DNA of 64,000 nucleotides from Nocardioides sp. SLBN-35 (GCF_006715725.1 NZ_VFNU01000001.1:2604001-2668000), one strand, 5' to 3'; positions 8,629 to 17,525 are shown, counted from the first letter of the stretch. Numbers and translations: made by a program. The notes: generated by a model not told the origin, from the letters alone.

Positions 8629-10092
8629 ATGGGAGACGACGTCGCGGCCCAGCAGTTCACCCCCGCCGACCGGACCCGCTACCGGGAGAAGGTCCGGCGC
8701 TGTCTCGACGTGTTCGAGCGGATGCTGCGCGAGTCGGCCTTCGACACCGACGATCCGTGGACCGGCGTCGAGGTCGAGCTCAACCTGGTCGACGATGCCG
8801 GGGACCCGGCGCTGCGCAACGCCGAGGTGCTCGAGGCGATCGAGGACCCCGACTTCCAGACCGAGCTCGGCCAGTTCAACATCGAGCTCAACCTGGCGCC
8901 GGGACCGCTGGCCGGCGGCGGTCTGGAGGGCTACGAGAAGCAGCTGCGGGCCAGCCTCAACCACGCCGAGGAGCGGGCGGCGCCGCTCGGGGCCCACCTG
9001 GTGATGATCGGGATCCTGCCGACACTCGCGCCCGAGCACCTGCGGGCCGAGGTGATCAGCGCCAACCCGCGCTACCGCCTGCTGAGCGAGCAGATCCTGC
9101 GCGCCCGCGGCGAGGACATCCTCATCGACATCCGCGGCGTCGAGCGACTCCACACCACGGTCGACACGATCATGCCGGAGGCGGCGTGCACCAGCACCCA
9201 GTTCCACGTGCAGGTGAGCCCGGACCAGTTCGCGTCGTACTGGAACGCGTCCCAGGCCATCGCCGGCATCCAGCTCGCGGTGGCGGCCAACTCGCCGTAC
9301 CTGCTCGGCAAGCAGCTGTGGTCCGAGACCCGGATCCCGCTGTTCGAGCAGGCCACCGACACCCGCGGCGAGGAGCTGAAGGTGCAGGGCGTGCGGCCGC
9401 GGGTGTGGTTCGGCGAGCGCTGGATCACCTCCGTGTTCGACCTGTTCGAGGAGAACGTCCGCTACTTCCCGCCGCTGCTGCCCGTGATCGACGAGGAGGA
9501 CCCGCTCACCGTCCTGGAGGCGGGCGGCACGCCGAACCTGTCCGAGCTGCGGCTGCACAACGGGACCATCTACCGCTGGAACCGCCCGGTCTACGACATC
9601 ACCGGCGGCCTGCCCCACCTGCGCGTCGAGAACCGGATCCTCGCGGCGGGCCCGACGGTCGTCGACACGGTCGCCAACGCGGCGTTCTACTTCGGACTGG
9701 TCCGCGCGCTCGCCGACAACGACCGGCCGCTGTGGTCGCAGATGTCGTTCAGCGCGGCGGAGGAGAACTTCCACAGCGCGGCGCGCCACGGCATCGACGC
9801 GGAGGTCTACTGGCCCCAGCTGGGCCGGGTCCGGGCGACCGAGCTGGTCGTACGCCGCCTGCTGCCCCTGGCCCACGAGGGCCTGGCCGCCTGGGGCGTC
9901 TCGTCAGAGGAGGCCCACCGCTACCTCGACGTGATCGAGCAGCGCTGCCTGGCCGGCACCAACGCCTCGGACTGGTTCACCCGGCGGGTGCAGGAGCGTG
10001 ACGACGCCGACCGCTACGACGCGCTGCGGGCCGTGCTGGCCGAGTACCGGCAGCGGATGCACGACAACGAGCCGGTGCACACCTGGGCCTAG
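8629..10092 (+). CDS. Glutamate-cysteine ligase family protein (GCS2 type)
   Basis: 487 residues. It matches the carboxylate-amine ligase/GCS2 fold: VEVELNLVDDAGDPALRNAEVLEAI near residue 45, then FQTELGQFNIELNLAP with the metal-binding glutamates, and later ACTSTQFHVQVSP and RVENRILAAGPTVVDT. The reference reaction is ATP-dependent joining of glutamate to an amino compound such as cysteine. Actinobacteria usually rely on mycothiol rather than glutathione, so the true substrate is uncertain; ergothioneine synthesis (EgtA-like) or another gamma-glutamyl amide are options, but no egt genes are nearby. Its stop overlaps by 4 bp with the convergent gene. Confidence 0.8.
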   Translation: MGDDVAAQQFTPADRTRYREKVRRCLDVFERMLRESAFDTDDPWTGVEVELNLVDDAGDPALRNAEVLEAIEDPDFQTELGQFNIELNLAPGPLAGGGLEGYEKQLRASLNHAEERAAPLGAHLVMIGILPTLAPEHLRAEVISANPRYRLLSEQILRARGEDILIDIRGVERLHTTVDTIMPEAACTSTQFHVQVSPDQFASYWNASQAIAGIQLAVAANSPYLLGKQLWSETRIPLFEQATDTRGEELKVQGVRPRVWFGERWITSVFDLFEENVRYFPPLLPVIDEEDPLTVLEAGGTPNLSELRLHNGTIYRWNRPVYDITGGLPHLRVENRILAAGPTVVDTVANAAFYFGLVRALADNDRPLWSQMSFSAAEENFHSAARHGIDAEVYWPQLGRVRATELVVRRLLPLAHEGLAAWGVSSEEAHRYLDVIEQRCLAGTNASDWFTRRVQERDDADRYDALRAVLAEYRQRMHDNEPVHTWA

Positions 10093-10532
10093 GTCTCCGG
10101 GGCCCGGGCCTCCTCGGGGCGCGGCCGCCGCAACCGGGTCCACCGCCGGCCCACGCCCGAGCGCGGGTCGCGCCACGACCTGCGGGTGACGACGACCAGG
10201 TCCAGCCGGACGCCGAGCTCGGGACCCGCGCAGCCCACGGCGGCCGCCCAGGCGAGGTCCTCGACGTCGTGGCCGTCCGGGGTCCGGGTGAGCCAGACGA
10301 GCGGGACGACGTCGCGCTCGAGGTGGTCGCGGCACATCGCCTCGAGCACCTCGGTGCGCAACGTGAGGTCGAGCCGCTCGCCGGCGACGATCTCGAAGGC
10401 GCGGACCTCGGCGCCGGGGATGCCGACGTGGAGCGTGGGCGGCAGCTGGCAGCGGCCCTCGGCCTCGGCGTGCTCGCGCACCGCGCGCAGGAGCACACGC
10501 TCGAGCAGGGTCGGGACCGGCTCCTGGATCAT
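10089..10532 (-). CDS. Conserved hypothetical protein
   Basis: 147 residues from ATG 10532. I do not recognise a named domain. The N-terminus is MIQEPVPTLLERVLLRAVRE, then HVGIPGAEVRAFEIVAGERLDLTLRTEVLEAM, VVPLVWLTRTPDGHDVEDLAWAAAV and ELGVRLDLVVVTRRSWRDPRSG, ending in a very basic, Arg-rich tail. It has no signal peptide and is probably cytoplasmic. The coding strand is supported by plausible amino acid composition and by a fit with the surrounding gene ends: its stop overlaps the glutamate-cysteine ligase stop by 4 bp and its start is 79 bp from sseA. Confidence 0.65.
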   Translation of the reverse strand: MIQEPVPTLLERVLLRAVREHAEAEGRCQLPPTLHVGIPGAEVRAFEIVAGERLDLTLRTEVLEAMCRDHLERDVVPLVWLTRTPDGHDVEDLAWAAAVGCAGPELGVRLDLVVVTRRSWRDPRSGVGRRWTRLRRPRPEEARAPET

Positions 10533-10598
10533 GCGGGGGAGCCTGCCTGATCGGCGCCGGTCGCGGGAGCGTCCTCCACAGGCCCGGCCCGCCCCTCC

Positions 10599-10604
10599 TA
10601 GGCT
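10599..10604 (+). promoter_or_regulatory. Leaderless -10 hexamer of sseA
   Basis: TAGGCT ends 6 nt before ATG 10611. Confidence 0.55.
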
Positions 10605-10610
10605 CGCCCC

Positions 10611-11432
10611 ATGAGGTCCGGACTGATCAGCGTCGACGAGCTCCACGCCAGCCTCGGGGAGGTGACCCTCCTCGACGTGCGCTACCGGATGGGCGGGCCC
10701 GCCGGGCCGGCGGAGTTCGCCGCGGGCCACGTCCCCGGGGCGGCGTACGTCGACCTCGACCGCGACCTCGCCGCCGAGCCGGGGGAGCGTGGCCGGCATC
10801 CGCTGCCGGACGTCGCGGTCTTCGAGGCGGCGATGCGGCGGGTCGGGGTGCGGGCCGACCGGCCGGTGGTGGTGTACGACGACTGGTCGGGGCACGCGGC
10901 GGCGCGGGGCTGGTGGCTGCTGAGGTACCACGGCCACGCCGACGTCCGAGTGCTCGACGGCGGCTGGACCGCCTGGCGCGAGGCGGGCGGCGAGGTCGCG
11001 ACCGGCGACGGCGCGCCCCGGGTGGCCGGCGACTTCACCGCCGCTCCCGGCGCGCTGCCGGTGGTCGACGCGACGACCGTGCGGGCAGCGGGCGTGCTGG
11101 TCGACGCGCGGGCGGCCGAGCGCTACCGCGGCGAGGTCGAGCCGATCGACCCGGTGGCCGGGCACGTGCCGGGCGCGGTCAACGTGCCGACCGGCCGCAA
11201 CCTCGACGAGCGCGGCCGGTTCCGGAATCCCGCGAGCCTGGCGGCGACGTACGCCGAGGTGGGTGCTGTGCCCGGCGCCGACGTCGCGGTCTACTGCGGG
11301 TCGGGGGTCACGGCGGCCCACGACGTGCTCGCGCTGGAGCTCGCCGGGGTCACCGCCGCCCTCTACCCGGGCAGCTGGAGCGAGTGGGTGGCCGACCCCT
11401 CGCGTCCGGTTGCTACCAGTGAACGCCCCTGA
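10611..11432 (+). CDS. sseA: Sulfurtransferase with two rhodanese domains
   Basis: 273 residues, the usual length of tandem-rhodanese thiosulfate or 3-mercaptopyruvate sulfurtransferases. The first domain (VTLLDVRYRMGG, HVPGAAYVDLDRDL) is catalytically inactive: YDDWSGHAAARGWW stands where the loop Cys would be. The second carries the active-site loop VYCGSGVTA with Cys229, preceded by HVPGAVNVPTGRNLD. CGSGVT-type loops are more typical of mercaptopyruvate sulfurtransferases, but the donor is not certain. The last 20 bp overlap the 3' end of the convergent SDR gene. Confidence 0.9.
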   Translation: MRSGLISVDELHASLGEVTLLDVRYRMGGPAGPAEFAAGHVPGAAYVDLDRDLAAEPGERGRHPLPDVAVFEAAMRRVGVRADRPVVVYDDWSGHAAARGWWLLRYHGHADVRVLDGGWTAWREAGGEVATGDGAPRVAGDFTAAPGALPVVDATTVRAAGVLVDARAAERYRGEVEPIDPVAGHVPGAVNVPTGRNLDERGRFRNPASLAATYAEVGAVPGADVAVYCGSGVTAAHDVLALELAGVTAALYPGSWSEWVADPSRPVATSERP

Positions 11433-13458
11433 ACAGCTGGGCCATCAGCATCTGCTCGGTCTCGCGCCGGTTCGAGGCGGGCGCCTCCTCGGCGGCAGCC
11501 GCCGCCTGTGACGCGGGCTTCTGGCCCTTCGCCGCGGCCGAGTCCGGGAATACCTGGTAGGCCAGGTTGAGCACCCGGAACGCGGTGCGCGGCGCGATCG
11601 TGTGCGCGAGCTCGCCGGCGGTACCGAGCGCGGTGTTGATCTCGTGGGGCTTGTCGACCATCGCCTTGATCACCACGTCGGCGGCCTGGGCGGGGGAGAT
11701 CGTGGGGAACTTGTCGTAGATCTTGGTCGGCGCGATCATCGGCGTGCGCACCAGCGGCATGTGCACGTTGGTGAAGGTGATGCCGTGCCCGACGACCTCG
11801 GAGGAGACGACATTGCTCCAGGCGTCCAGGGCCGCCTTCGAGGCGACGTACGCCGAGAACCGGGGCGGGTTGGTCTGCACGCCGATCGAGGAGATGTTGA
11901 CGATGTGGCCCGAGCGCTGCTCGTGCAGCTGCGGCATCAGGCCCATCACGAGCCGGATCGCGCCGAAGTAGTTGAGCTGCATGGTGCGCTCGAAGTCGTG
12001 GAACCGGTCCTGCGACAGCTTGAGGGAGCGCCGGATCGAGCGGCCGGCATTGTTGATGACGTAGTCGACGCTCGGCAGCTCGGTGCTCAGCTGCTCGCAC
12101 AGCCGGTCGATCGCCTCCAGGTCGGACAGGTCGCAGGGGAACACCTCGGCCCGGCCGCCGCGCAGCTCGATGATGTCGCGGGTCGCCTCGAGCTTCTCCT
12201 TGCCGCGGGCCACGAGCACCGGGATGCCGCCCGCCTGGGCGACCTTGAGCGCCACCACCTGGCCGATGCCGGAGGAGGCGCCGGTGATGACGACGTACTT
12301 GTCCTTCAGTGCGGCCACGGCCTTCGGGTCGCGTCCGGTGGCGTCGTCGAGGTTCTCCTCCCAGTAGCCCCACAGCGCGCGCACGTAGGTCTCCAGCGGA
12401 GGCACGCTGATCCCGGAGCCGGCGAGCGCCTTCTCGGTGATGCGCGAGTCGAAGACCGACGGGAAGGAGGTGTGGGCCAACACCTCGGCGGGGACGCCGA
12501 GCCGGCCGATCGTCTGGTCGAGGACCAGCTGGGCCGGGGCGGAGCGGACGACCGCGTTCATCACGTTGATCGGGCGCAGCGCGCGCGGGATCAGGGCGAG
12601 CGGGCCGGCGGTGGTGATCGAGCGGTCGACGGGCGTCGCGAAGCGCGGGGCGCCGGCCGCCGAGCAGAACGCGTTGATCATCTCGATCACGGGCTGCGGC
12701 TCCGGGTTGACCAGGTGGAACGCCTCGCCGTCGCGGTCGGGCAGGTGGCCGAGGTGGTCCATCGCCTTGGCGACGTAGTCGACCGGCACCAGGTTGGTGT
12801 CGCCGAGGTCGAGCCCGACCAGCGGGAGCCAGGCCGGCAGCGAGTCGCGCAGTCGCTTGATCAGCGGGAAGAAGTAGTAGGGCCCGTCGATCTTGTCCAT
12901 CGCGCCGGTCTCGGAGTGGCCCACCACGATCGCCGGCCGGTAGACACGCCACGGGATGGTGGCCTCGTCGCGGACGATCTTCTCCGACTCGTACTTCGTG
13001 CGGTGGTACGGCGAGGGCAGCGGCTGGCCCTCCTCGAACATGGTCTCGTCGAACCGGCCGTGGTAGTCGCCCGCCGCGGCGACCGAGGACACCTGGTGGA
13101 ACACCCCGGCCCGCAGCTCCTCGGCGAGGGCGAGGGCGTTGCGGGTGCCGTCGATGTTCATCGCGTCGTTGGTCGCGTCGTCGGCGGTGATGTCGTAGAT
13201 CGCGGCGAGGTGGAAGAAGTGGTCGATCGTCCCGGCATGCTCGGCGACCCAGGCCGGGTCGACCCCGAGCCCGGGCCGGGTGAGGTCGCCGACGACGGGC
13301 TGCACCCGCTCGGAGCCCCACTGCCGGACCAGTGCCTCCATGCGCGGGAGCGACGACGCACGCACGAGGACGAAGACCGGGCCTTCCCGGTGGTCGACGA
13401 GCTCGGCGATGAGGTGGCGCCCGATGAATCCAGTGGCGCCGGTCACGAAGTAGGCCAT
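11413..13458 (-). CDS. Two-domain short-chain dehydrogenase, fatty acyl-CoA reductase-like
   Basis: 681 residues. Domain 1 (1-360) is an extended SDR of the male-sterility/thioester-reductase type, with GATGFIGRHLI at the N-terminus and YHRTKYESEK as YxxxK. Domain 2 (380-620) is a classical SDR with TGASSGIGQ, NNAGRS, a Ser in NISSIG and YVASKAAL. This architecture matches mycobacterial AcrA1 (Rv3391) and related fatty acyl-CoA reductases that act in lipid and wax-ester metabolism. The product may therefore reduce acyl-CoA to aldehyde or alcohol; this is inferred from architecture. It overlaps the convergent sseA by 20 bp. A candidate regulator site lies about 33 bp upstream of its start. Confidence 0.85.
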   Translation of the reverse strand: MAYFVTGATGFIGRHLIAELVDHREGPVFVLVRASSLPRMEALVRQWGSERVQPVVGDLTRPGLGVDPAWVAEHAGTIDHFFHLAAIYDITADDATNDAMNIDGTRNALALAEELRAGVFHQVSSVAAAGDYHGRFDETMFEEGQPLPSPYHRTKYESEKIVRDEATIPWRVYRPAIVVGHSETGAMDKIDGPYYFFPLIKRLRDSLPAWLPLVGLDLGDTNLVPVDYVAKAMDHLGHLPDRDGEAFHLVNPEPQPVIEMINAFCSAAGAPRFATPVDRSITTAGPLALIPRALRPINVMNAVVRSAPAQLVLDQTIGRLGVPAEVLAHTSFPSVFDSRITEKALAGSGISVPPLETYVRALWGYWEENLDDATGRDPKAVAALKDKYVVITGASSGIGQVVALKVAQAGGIPVLVARGKEKLEATRDIIELRGGRAEVFPCDLSDLEAIDRLCEQLSTELPSVDYVINNAGRSIRRSLKLSQDRFHDFERTMQLNYFGAIRLVMGLMPQLHEQRSGHIVNISSIGVQTNPPRFSAYVASKAALDAWSNVVSSEVVGHGITFTNVHMPLVRTPMIAPTKIYDKFPTISPAQAADVVIKAMVDKPHEINTALGTAGELAHTIAPRTAFRVLNLAYQVFPDSAAAKGQKPASQAAAAAEEAPASNRRETEQMLMAQLFRGVHW

Positions 13459-13464
13459 GCGCGA

Positions 13465-13470
13465 ACGCTA
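13465..13470 (-). promoter_or_regulatory. Leaderless -10 hexamer of the two-domain SDR gene
   Basis: On the minus strand TAGCGT ends 6 nt before ATG 13458. Confidence 0.55.
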
Positions 13471-13490
13471 CGCGCTTTTGCCCTGCTCCG

Positions 13491-13505
13491 TTACTGGTCA
13501 GTTAA
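13491..13505. promoter_or_regulatory. Candidate TetR-type operator upstream of the SDR gene
   Basis: TTACTGGTCAGTTAA is a near-palindrome (ACTG/CAGT arms). It lies about 20 bp upstream of the -10 hexamer at 13465-13470 and directly after the sepH stop codon. The size and form suit a TetR dimer; no regulator can be named. Confidence 0.35.
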
Positions 13506-14498
13506 CTACTGGTCGCCGCCGCCGAACATGATCTCGTCCCAGCTCGGGACCGACGCGCGACCGCGCTTCTTCTGCACCGGCCGGCGATGCTTGGCGCGCT
13601 CCGCCTCGGTCTCCGCCGCGGCCTCCTCGGCCGTCGGCTCGGCCGCCGCGGCCGGCTCCTGGGTCGTCGCGCGGATCGGCTCGTCGGCGAGCGGATCGGC
13701 CGCCTCGCCGGTCACCAGGTCCAGGGCCTGGTCGATGGAGTCGCCGAGCGGCAGCGTCTCGTCGACGTGGTCGAGCGCCTCGCCGCCCAGCGGCAGGTCC
13801 TCGGGTACGGCGGCCAGCCGCCGCTCGCGGACCTGCTGCAGGTCGTCGCGGGCCGGCGGGACGGCGGGCGCGAGCACCTCGCCGATCAGCCAGCGGGCGT
13901 CGTCGTTGTCGGAGAGGACGTAGTTGCCGGGGGCGTCGTAGGTGAACCGCGCGACGCCGCCGCGCTCTCCGGTCTCGAAGGTGCCGGTGAGCACCCAGCG
14001 ACCGGTGTCGCGCCGGTAGGCGTCCCAGGCCACGGCCTCGGGGTTGCCGCCGCGCCCGCGCAGGTGGGCGGCGACTGCGTCGCCGAGCACGCGGCTGGCG
14101 GAGGGACCGGACTGCCCCTCGCCGGGAGTGCGCCGGACCGAGGCCTTCTGGGCCCGCGCGGCGACATGCTCGCGCTCGGCGAGCACGGGGGCGACGTAGG
14201 GCATGATCGCCTCGACGGACGTGCCGGCGGCCTCGGCCACCGCCTCCGCGGACTCGCCGGAACGGATCCGGGTCTGGATCTCGCGGGGCCGGATGCTGCT
14301 GCTCATCGGTGTCTCCAATCGACGCGGTGAGTCGCCGCGCACGGCTGCGCGCAGGTCGGGGGTGATGTCGAGCGTGAACTCACCGCCCTGGTCGTCGACC
14401 AGCAGCAGGCGCCGCCGGTCGGACCCGGACGACTGGCCGTCGGCGAGGGTCAGGCGCACGGGGCGGCCGGTGCCGCCCTGGTCCGCCGTGTCGGTCAT
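13506..14498 (-). CDS. sepH: Septation protein SepH (DUF3071)
   Basis: 330 residues. SepH binds and bundles FtsZ in actinobacteria and supports septum formation. The N-terminal DUF3071 region starts VRLTLADGQSSGSDRRRLLLVDDQGGEF in pattern, followed by a helix-turn-helix (IRPREIQTRIRSGESAEAVA) and the globular part with WDAYRRDTGRWVLTGTF. A long acidic, Ala/Glu-rich linker (about 230-305) leads to the conserved basic C-terminal tail RGRASVPSWDEIMFG. Domain order and both ends fit Streptomyces SepH. The 94 bp upstream hold a candidate -10 (TAACCT at 14577-14582, minus strand) and a 12-bp tandem repeat in the predicted leader. Confidence 0.93.
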   Translation of the reverse strand: MTDTADQGGTGRPVRLTLADGQSSGSDRRRLLLVDDQGGEFTLDITPDLRAAVRGDSPRRLETPMSSSIRPREIQTRIRSGESAEAVAEAAGTSVEAIMPYVAPVLAEREHVAARAQKASVRRTPGEGQSGPSASRVLGDAVAAHLRGRGGNPEAVAWDAYRRDTGRWVLTGTFETGERGGVARFTYDAPGNYVLSDNDDARWLIGEVLAPAVPPARDDLQQVRERRLAAVPEDLPLGGEALDHVDETLPLGDSIDQALDLVTGEAADPLADEPIRATTQEPAAAAEPTAEEAAAETEAERAKHRRPVQKKRGRASVPSWDEIMFGGGDQ

Positions 14499-14525
14499 GC
14501 TGCCCTCGGGTCGTCGATGCTCTGT

Positions 14526-14549
14526 GTCGTCAGTGCTGTCGTCAGTGCT
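14526..14549. repeat. Perfect 12-bp tandem duplication in the sepH leader
   Basis: GTCGTCAGTGCT occurs twice back to back with no mismatch, between the candidate sepH -10 (14577-14582) and the sepH start (14498). It may be a slippage product or a paired binding site. Confidence 0.5.
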
Positions 14550-14576
14550 CTGCGGATGCTGGTCTGCGTCGTGCTC

Positions 14577-14582
14577 AGGTTA
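14577..14582 (-). promoter_or_regulatory. Candidate sepH -10 hexamer (leadered)
   Basis: TAACCT on the minus strand (within GATAACCT) would give a leader of roughly 70 nt that ends in a GAGGG site close to the sepH ATG. Weak evidence. Confidence 0.3.
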
Positions 14583-14592
14583 TCGGGCGAGC

Positions 14593-14997
14593 CTACGCCC
14601 TCCAGCGGGCCCGTCCGCGGACGTAGAGCCAGGTGTCGCCCTGCCTGCGGAACCGGCTGATCTCGTGGAGCGAACCGGGCAGGTCGTCGCGCGTGAAGCG
14701 GGCGACGAACTCGACCATGCCCCGCTTGTCCTCGGGGCCACCGGCCTGGGCCGCGAGCACCTCGAGGCCGGTCCACTCGATGCGGTCGTCGAGCTGCAGC
14801 GAGGAGGGCTGGGTGGCGGGGTGCCAGGTGTGGAGCAGGTAGGACGCGAGCCCCTTCACGAACGCGGAGTACCGCGAGCGCATCAGCGCCTCGGCGGTCG
14901 GCGCCGAGCCGGGGTCGCGGTGGTAGGGGCGGCAGCAGTCGTCGTAGGTCCGCCCGGAGTCGCACGGGCAGGCAGGACGTTCCCCGGGCTCAGCCAC
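14593..14997 (-). CDS. YchJ family protein with SEC-C-like zinc motif
   Basis: 134 residues. The N-terminal CPCDSGRTYDDCCRPYH is the SEC-C-type metal-binding motif, followed by the YchJ middle domain (LMRSRYSAFVKGLASYLLHTWHPATQP) and a cystatin-like end (GMVEFVARF...LHEISRFRRQGDTWLYVRG). The family (UPF0225) has no firmly known function; the Cys motif suggests zinc. GTG start. It overlaps the upstream aldonolactone oxidase gene by 8 bp, so the two are translationally coupled. Confidence 0.88.
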   Translation of the reverse strand: MAEPGERPACPCDSGRTYDDCCRPYHRDPGSAPTAEALMRSRYSAFVKGLASYLLHTWHPATQPSSLQLDDRIEWTGLEVLAAQAGGPEDKRGMVEFVARFTRDDLPGSLHEISRFRRQGDTWLYVRGRARWRA

Positions 14998-16330
14998 CGA
15001 GCACCCGCTCGAGGTAGGCGTTGGCGAAGACCCGGTCGGGGTCGAGCCGCTCGCGCAGGGCGAGGACGTCGGGCAGTCGCGGGTAGAGCCCGGCGACGTC
15101 CGCGGCGTCGAGGGTGTGCAGCTTGCCCCAGTGCGGTCGGCCGCCGTGGGCCCGCAGGATCGGCTCCATCACTGCGAAGTAGGCGTGGTGGTCGGCGCGG
15201 CGGTGGGTGTGGAAGGCGAGGTAGAAGGAGTCGCGGTCGTACGACGTCGACAGGGGCACGTCGTCGGCCGGCGCCACCCGGATCTCGACCGGGAAGGAGA
15301 CGGTGAGCCCGGAGCGCTCGAACGCCGTGCGGCACTCGCGCAGCGCGTCGAGCCCGGCCTCGCGGGGGACGGCGTACTCCATCTCGCGGAAGACCACGTC
15401 GCGCTCGGTCGTGAAGACCTTGTGGGCGAGGTCGGTGTAGGTGCGCGGCCCGAGCAGCCGCGACGCGAAGCGGTTGGCCGCGGGGATCGCGCGGGGCACC
15501 AGGTTGAGCGCCGCGGTCTGTGCCCCGAAGACCTTGTTGGACAGCAGGTCGTCGTCGAGCCAGGCCCGCCAGCGGGCCAGCGGCTCGGCGGCGGTCAGGT
15601 CGGTGCCGAGCCGGGTGTTGCGCTTGGTCAGCATCCGGTCGGAGTGGGGGAACCAGTACATGTCGACGTGGTCGTGGGCCGCGGTCAGGTCGTCGAAGGC
15701 GGCCAGGGCGTCGGTCCACGACATCGGCTGCTCCTCGGCGCGGAGCAGGAACAGCGGCTCGACGGCGAAGGTGATCGTGGTCAGCACGCCGAGCGCGCCG
15801 AGGCCGACCCGTGCGAGGTCGAGGACGTCGGGGTTCTCGGCGGCGCTGGCGCGCAGCACCTCGCCGGTGCCGGTGACCAGCTCGAGGCCGACGACCTGGG
15901 CGGCGAGGCCGGCCGCGCGTCCGCCGGTGCCGTGGGTGCCGGTCGAGATCGCGCCGGCCAGGGTCTGTTCGGCGATGTCGCCCATGTTGTGCAGGCTCAG
16001 CCCGAGCCGGGCGAGCTCGGCGTTGAACACCTTGAGCTGGGTGCCGGCCAGCGCCGTGACCGTCATCGCGTCACGGTCGACGGCCACGATCCCGCGCATC
16101 CGCTCGGGGCGCAGGTGCACGTGCCGCGGGGTCGCGATGCCGGTGAAGCTGTGCCCGGTCCCCGCGCTCTTGACCGTCCGGCCCGCGTCCCGGGCCCGGC
16201 GGACGATCTCGGCCACCTCGACGGCGTCGGCCGGCTGGACGACCTCGAGGCCGTCGGCCGACTCGAGGCCGGACCAGTTACGCCAGCTCGGCGCGGTCTG
16301 CCCGGTCGGTCTGCTCGGGGTTGTGCTCAT
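14990..16330 (-). CDS. FAD-linked aldonolactone oxidase (D-arabinono-1,4-lactone oxidase family)
   Basis: 446 residues. The N-terminal FAD-binding PCMH domain shows VVQPADAVEVAEIVRRARD, SAGTGHSFTGIATP and LHNMGDIAEQTLAGAISTGTHGTG. The C-terminal ALO domain ends with HWGKLHTLDAADVAGLYPRLPDVLALRERLDPDRVFANAYL, the family's closing signature. Such enzymes oxidise L-gulono- or D-arabinono-lactones to ascorbate-type products; the natural substrate in actinobacteria is not clear. The ATG lies inside the 3' end of the MFS transporter gene (53-bp overlap). TAGCGT 8 nt upstream could give a separate leaderless start. Confidence 0.88.
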   Translation of the reverse strand: MSTTPSRPTGQTAPSWRNWSGLESADGLEVVQPADAVEVAEIVRRARDAGRTVKSAGTGHSFTGIATPRHVHLRPERMRGIVAVDRDAMTVTALAGTQLKVFNAELARLGLSLHNMGDIAEQTLAGAISTGTHGTGGRAAGLAAQVVGLELVTGTGEVLRASAAENPDVLDLARVGLGALGVLTTITFAVEPLFLLRAEEQPMSWTDALAAFDDLTAAHDHVDMYWFPHSDRMLTKRNTRLGTDLTAAEPLARWRAWLDDDLLSNKVFGAQTAALNLVPRAIPAANRFASRLLGPRTYTDLAHKVFTTERDVVFREMEYAVPREAGLDALRECRTAFERSGLTVSFPVEIRVAPADDVPLSTSYDRDSFYLAFHTHRRADHHAYFAVMEPILRAHGGRPHWGKLHTLDAADVAGLYPRLPDVLALRERLDPDRVFANAYLERVLGG

Positions 16331-17525
16331 GGGGAGGCACGCTATCCGGCCGCGGCCCGACCCGGATGAGCAGCGCGCCGACGAGGACGAGGACGCCGCC
16401 GACCAGGCACACGAGGTACGCCGGCGAGGCGCCCGCCTCGTCGATGACGACCCCGGCGACGGCGGCGCCGGGCGCGAGGCCCACGGCCAGGCCGGTCTGG
16501 ATGAACGCCATGCCCTCGGTGAGCCGTGCGTGCGGGAGCACCTGCTCGGCCAGCGACATCGTCGCGATCAGGGTGGGGGAGATGGCCAGGCCGCTGAGCA
16601 GCAGCACCGGCGCCATCACCACCAGGTTGGGCACGAAGGCGAGTGGCAGGGTGGCGACGACCATGCCGATCGCCCCGATCCGCAGCCGCGCCAGCGGGCC
16701 GCGCCGCCAGGTGATCGCCCCGGACACCACCCCGGCGAGCAGGCTGCCGAGCGCCCAGACAGCGAGGTAGATGCCGGACAGGGACTGGTGGCCCTGCTCG
16801 TCGGCGAAGGCGACGGTGACCACCTCGGCCCCGCCGAACACGATGCCCAGGGCTGCACCGACGAGAGTGAGCGGCGCGATCGCTCCCCACGGCATCGGCG
16901 GGCGGGCACTGGTCCGGTCGGCGCGCGGGTGGGCGGGCGGCTCGGTGGCGCGCTGGAGCGCGAAGGCCCAGGTCCCGGCGAGGCCGACCACGAGCGCGGT
17001 GCCGAGCCCGGCCGCCGGGTGCACGGAGGTCGCGAGCAGGGTGACCGCGACCGGGCCGGCGATGAAGACGGCCTCGTCGCCGACGGCCTCGAACGAGAAC
17101 GCCGTGTGCAGTAGCGCCGGCCGATCGGCCAGCGTGTGCGACCAGCGGGCTCGTACGCAGGTGCCGACCGACGGCAGCGAGGCGCCGGCCAGCATCGCGA
17201 AGGCGTACGTCGACCAGGTCGGCCAGTCCCACGACAGCGAGCCCATCGCCAGCGCCAGGCCCACGCCCCACAGCGTGATGACGACCGGCAGCACCCGGCC
17301 CTGGCCCAGCCGGTCGATGAGCCGGCCCTGCGGGATCGCGAAGACCGCGTTGGCGATGACGGCGACGGCGGACACCGAGCCCGCGAACCCGTAGGACCCG
17401 GTCTCGTGCTCGGCGAGCAGGACCATGCCGAGCCCGACCATGGAGATGGGCAGGCGGGCGACCAGCCCGACGAGGCTGAAGCGTGCGGTGGCCGGCGTGA
17501 AGATCTGGCGATAGGTCTGCAACAT
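16278..17525 (-). CDS. MFS transporter
   Basis: 415 residues with about twelve hydrophobic segments. The loop [13 protein letters not shown] between segments 2 and 3 corresponds to the MFS cytoplasmic signature. The N-terminus reads [37 protein letters not shown]. The substrate cannot be predicted; similar proteins are usually annotated as drug or metabolite exporters. It is divergent from ferrochelatase with only 32 bp between the two start codons. It overlaps the downstream oxidase gene by 53 bp in another frame, which is a long overlap for a real gene pair. Confidence 0.85.
   Translation of the reverse strand: MLQTYRQIFTPATARFSLVGLVARLPISMVGLGMVLLAEHETGSYGFAGSVSAVAVIANAVFAIPQGRLIDRLGQGRVLPVVITLWGVGLALAMGSLSWDWPTWSTYAFAMLAGASLPSVGTCVRARWSHTLADRPALLHTAFSFEAVGDEAVFIAGPVAVTLLATSVHPAAGLGTALVVGLAGTWAFALQRATEPPAHPRADRTSARPPMPWGAIAPLTLVGAALGIVFGGAEVVTVAFADEQGHQSLSGIYLAVWALGSLLAGVVSGAITWRRGPLARLRIGAIGMVVATLPLAFVPNLVVMAPVLLLSGLAISPTLIATMSLAEQVLPHARLTEGMAFIQTGLAVGLAPGAAVAGVVIDEAGASPAYLVCLVGGVLVLVGALLIRVGPRPDSVPPHEHNPEQTDRADRAELA
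16339..16344 (-). promoter_or_regulatory. Possible -10 hexamer for the aldonolactone oxidase gene
   Basis: TAGCGT on the minus strand ends 8 nt before ATG 16330, inside the MFS gene. It is the same hexamer as upstream of ptrB, the SDR gene and ceoB. The spacing is slightly long. Confidence 0.4.
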
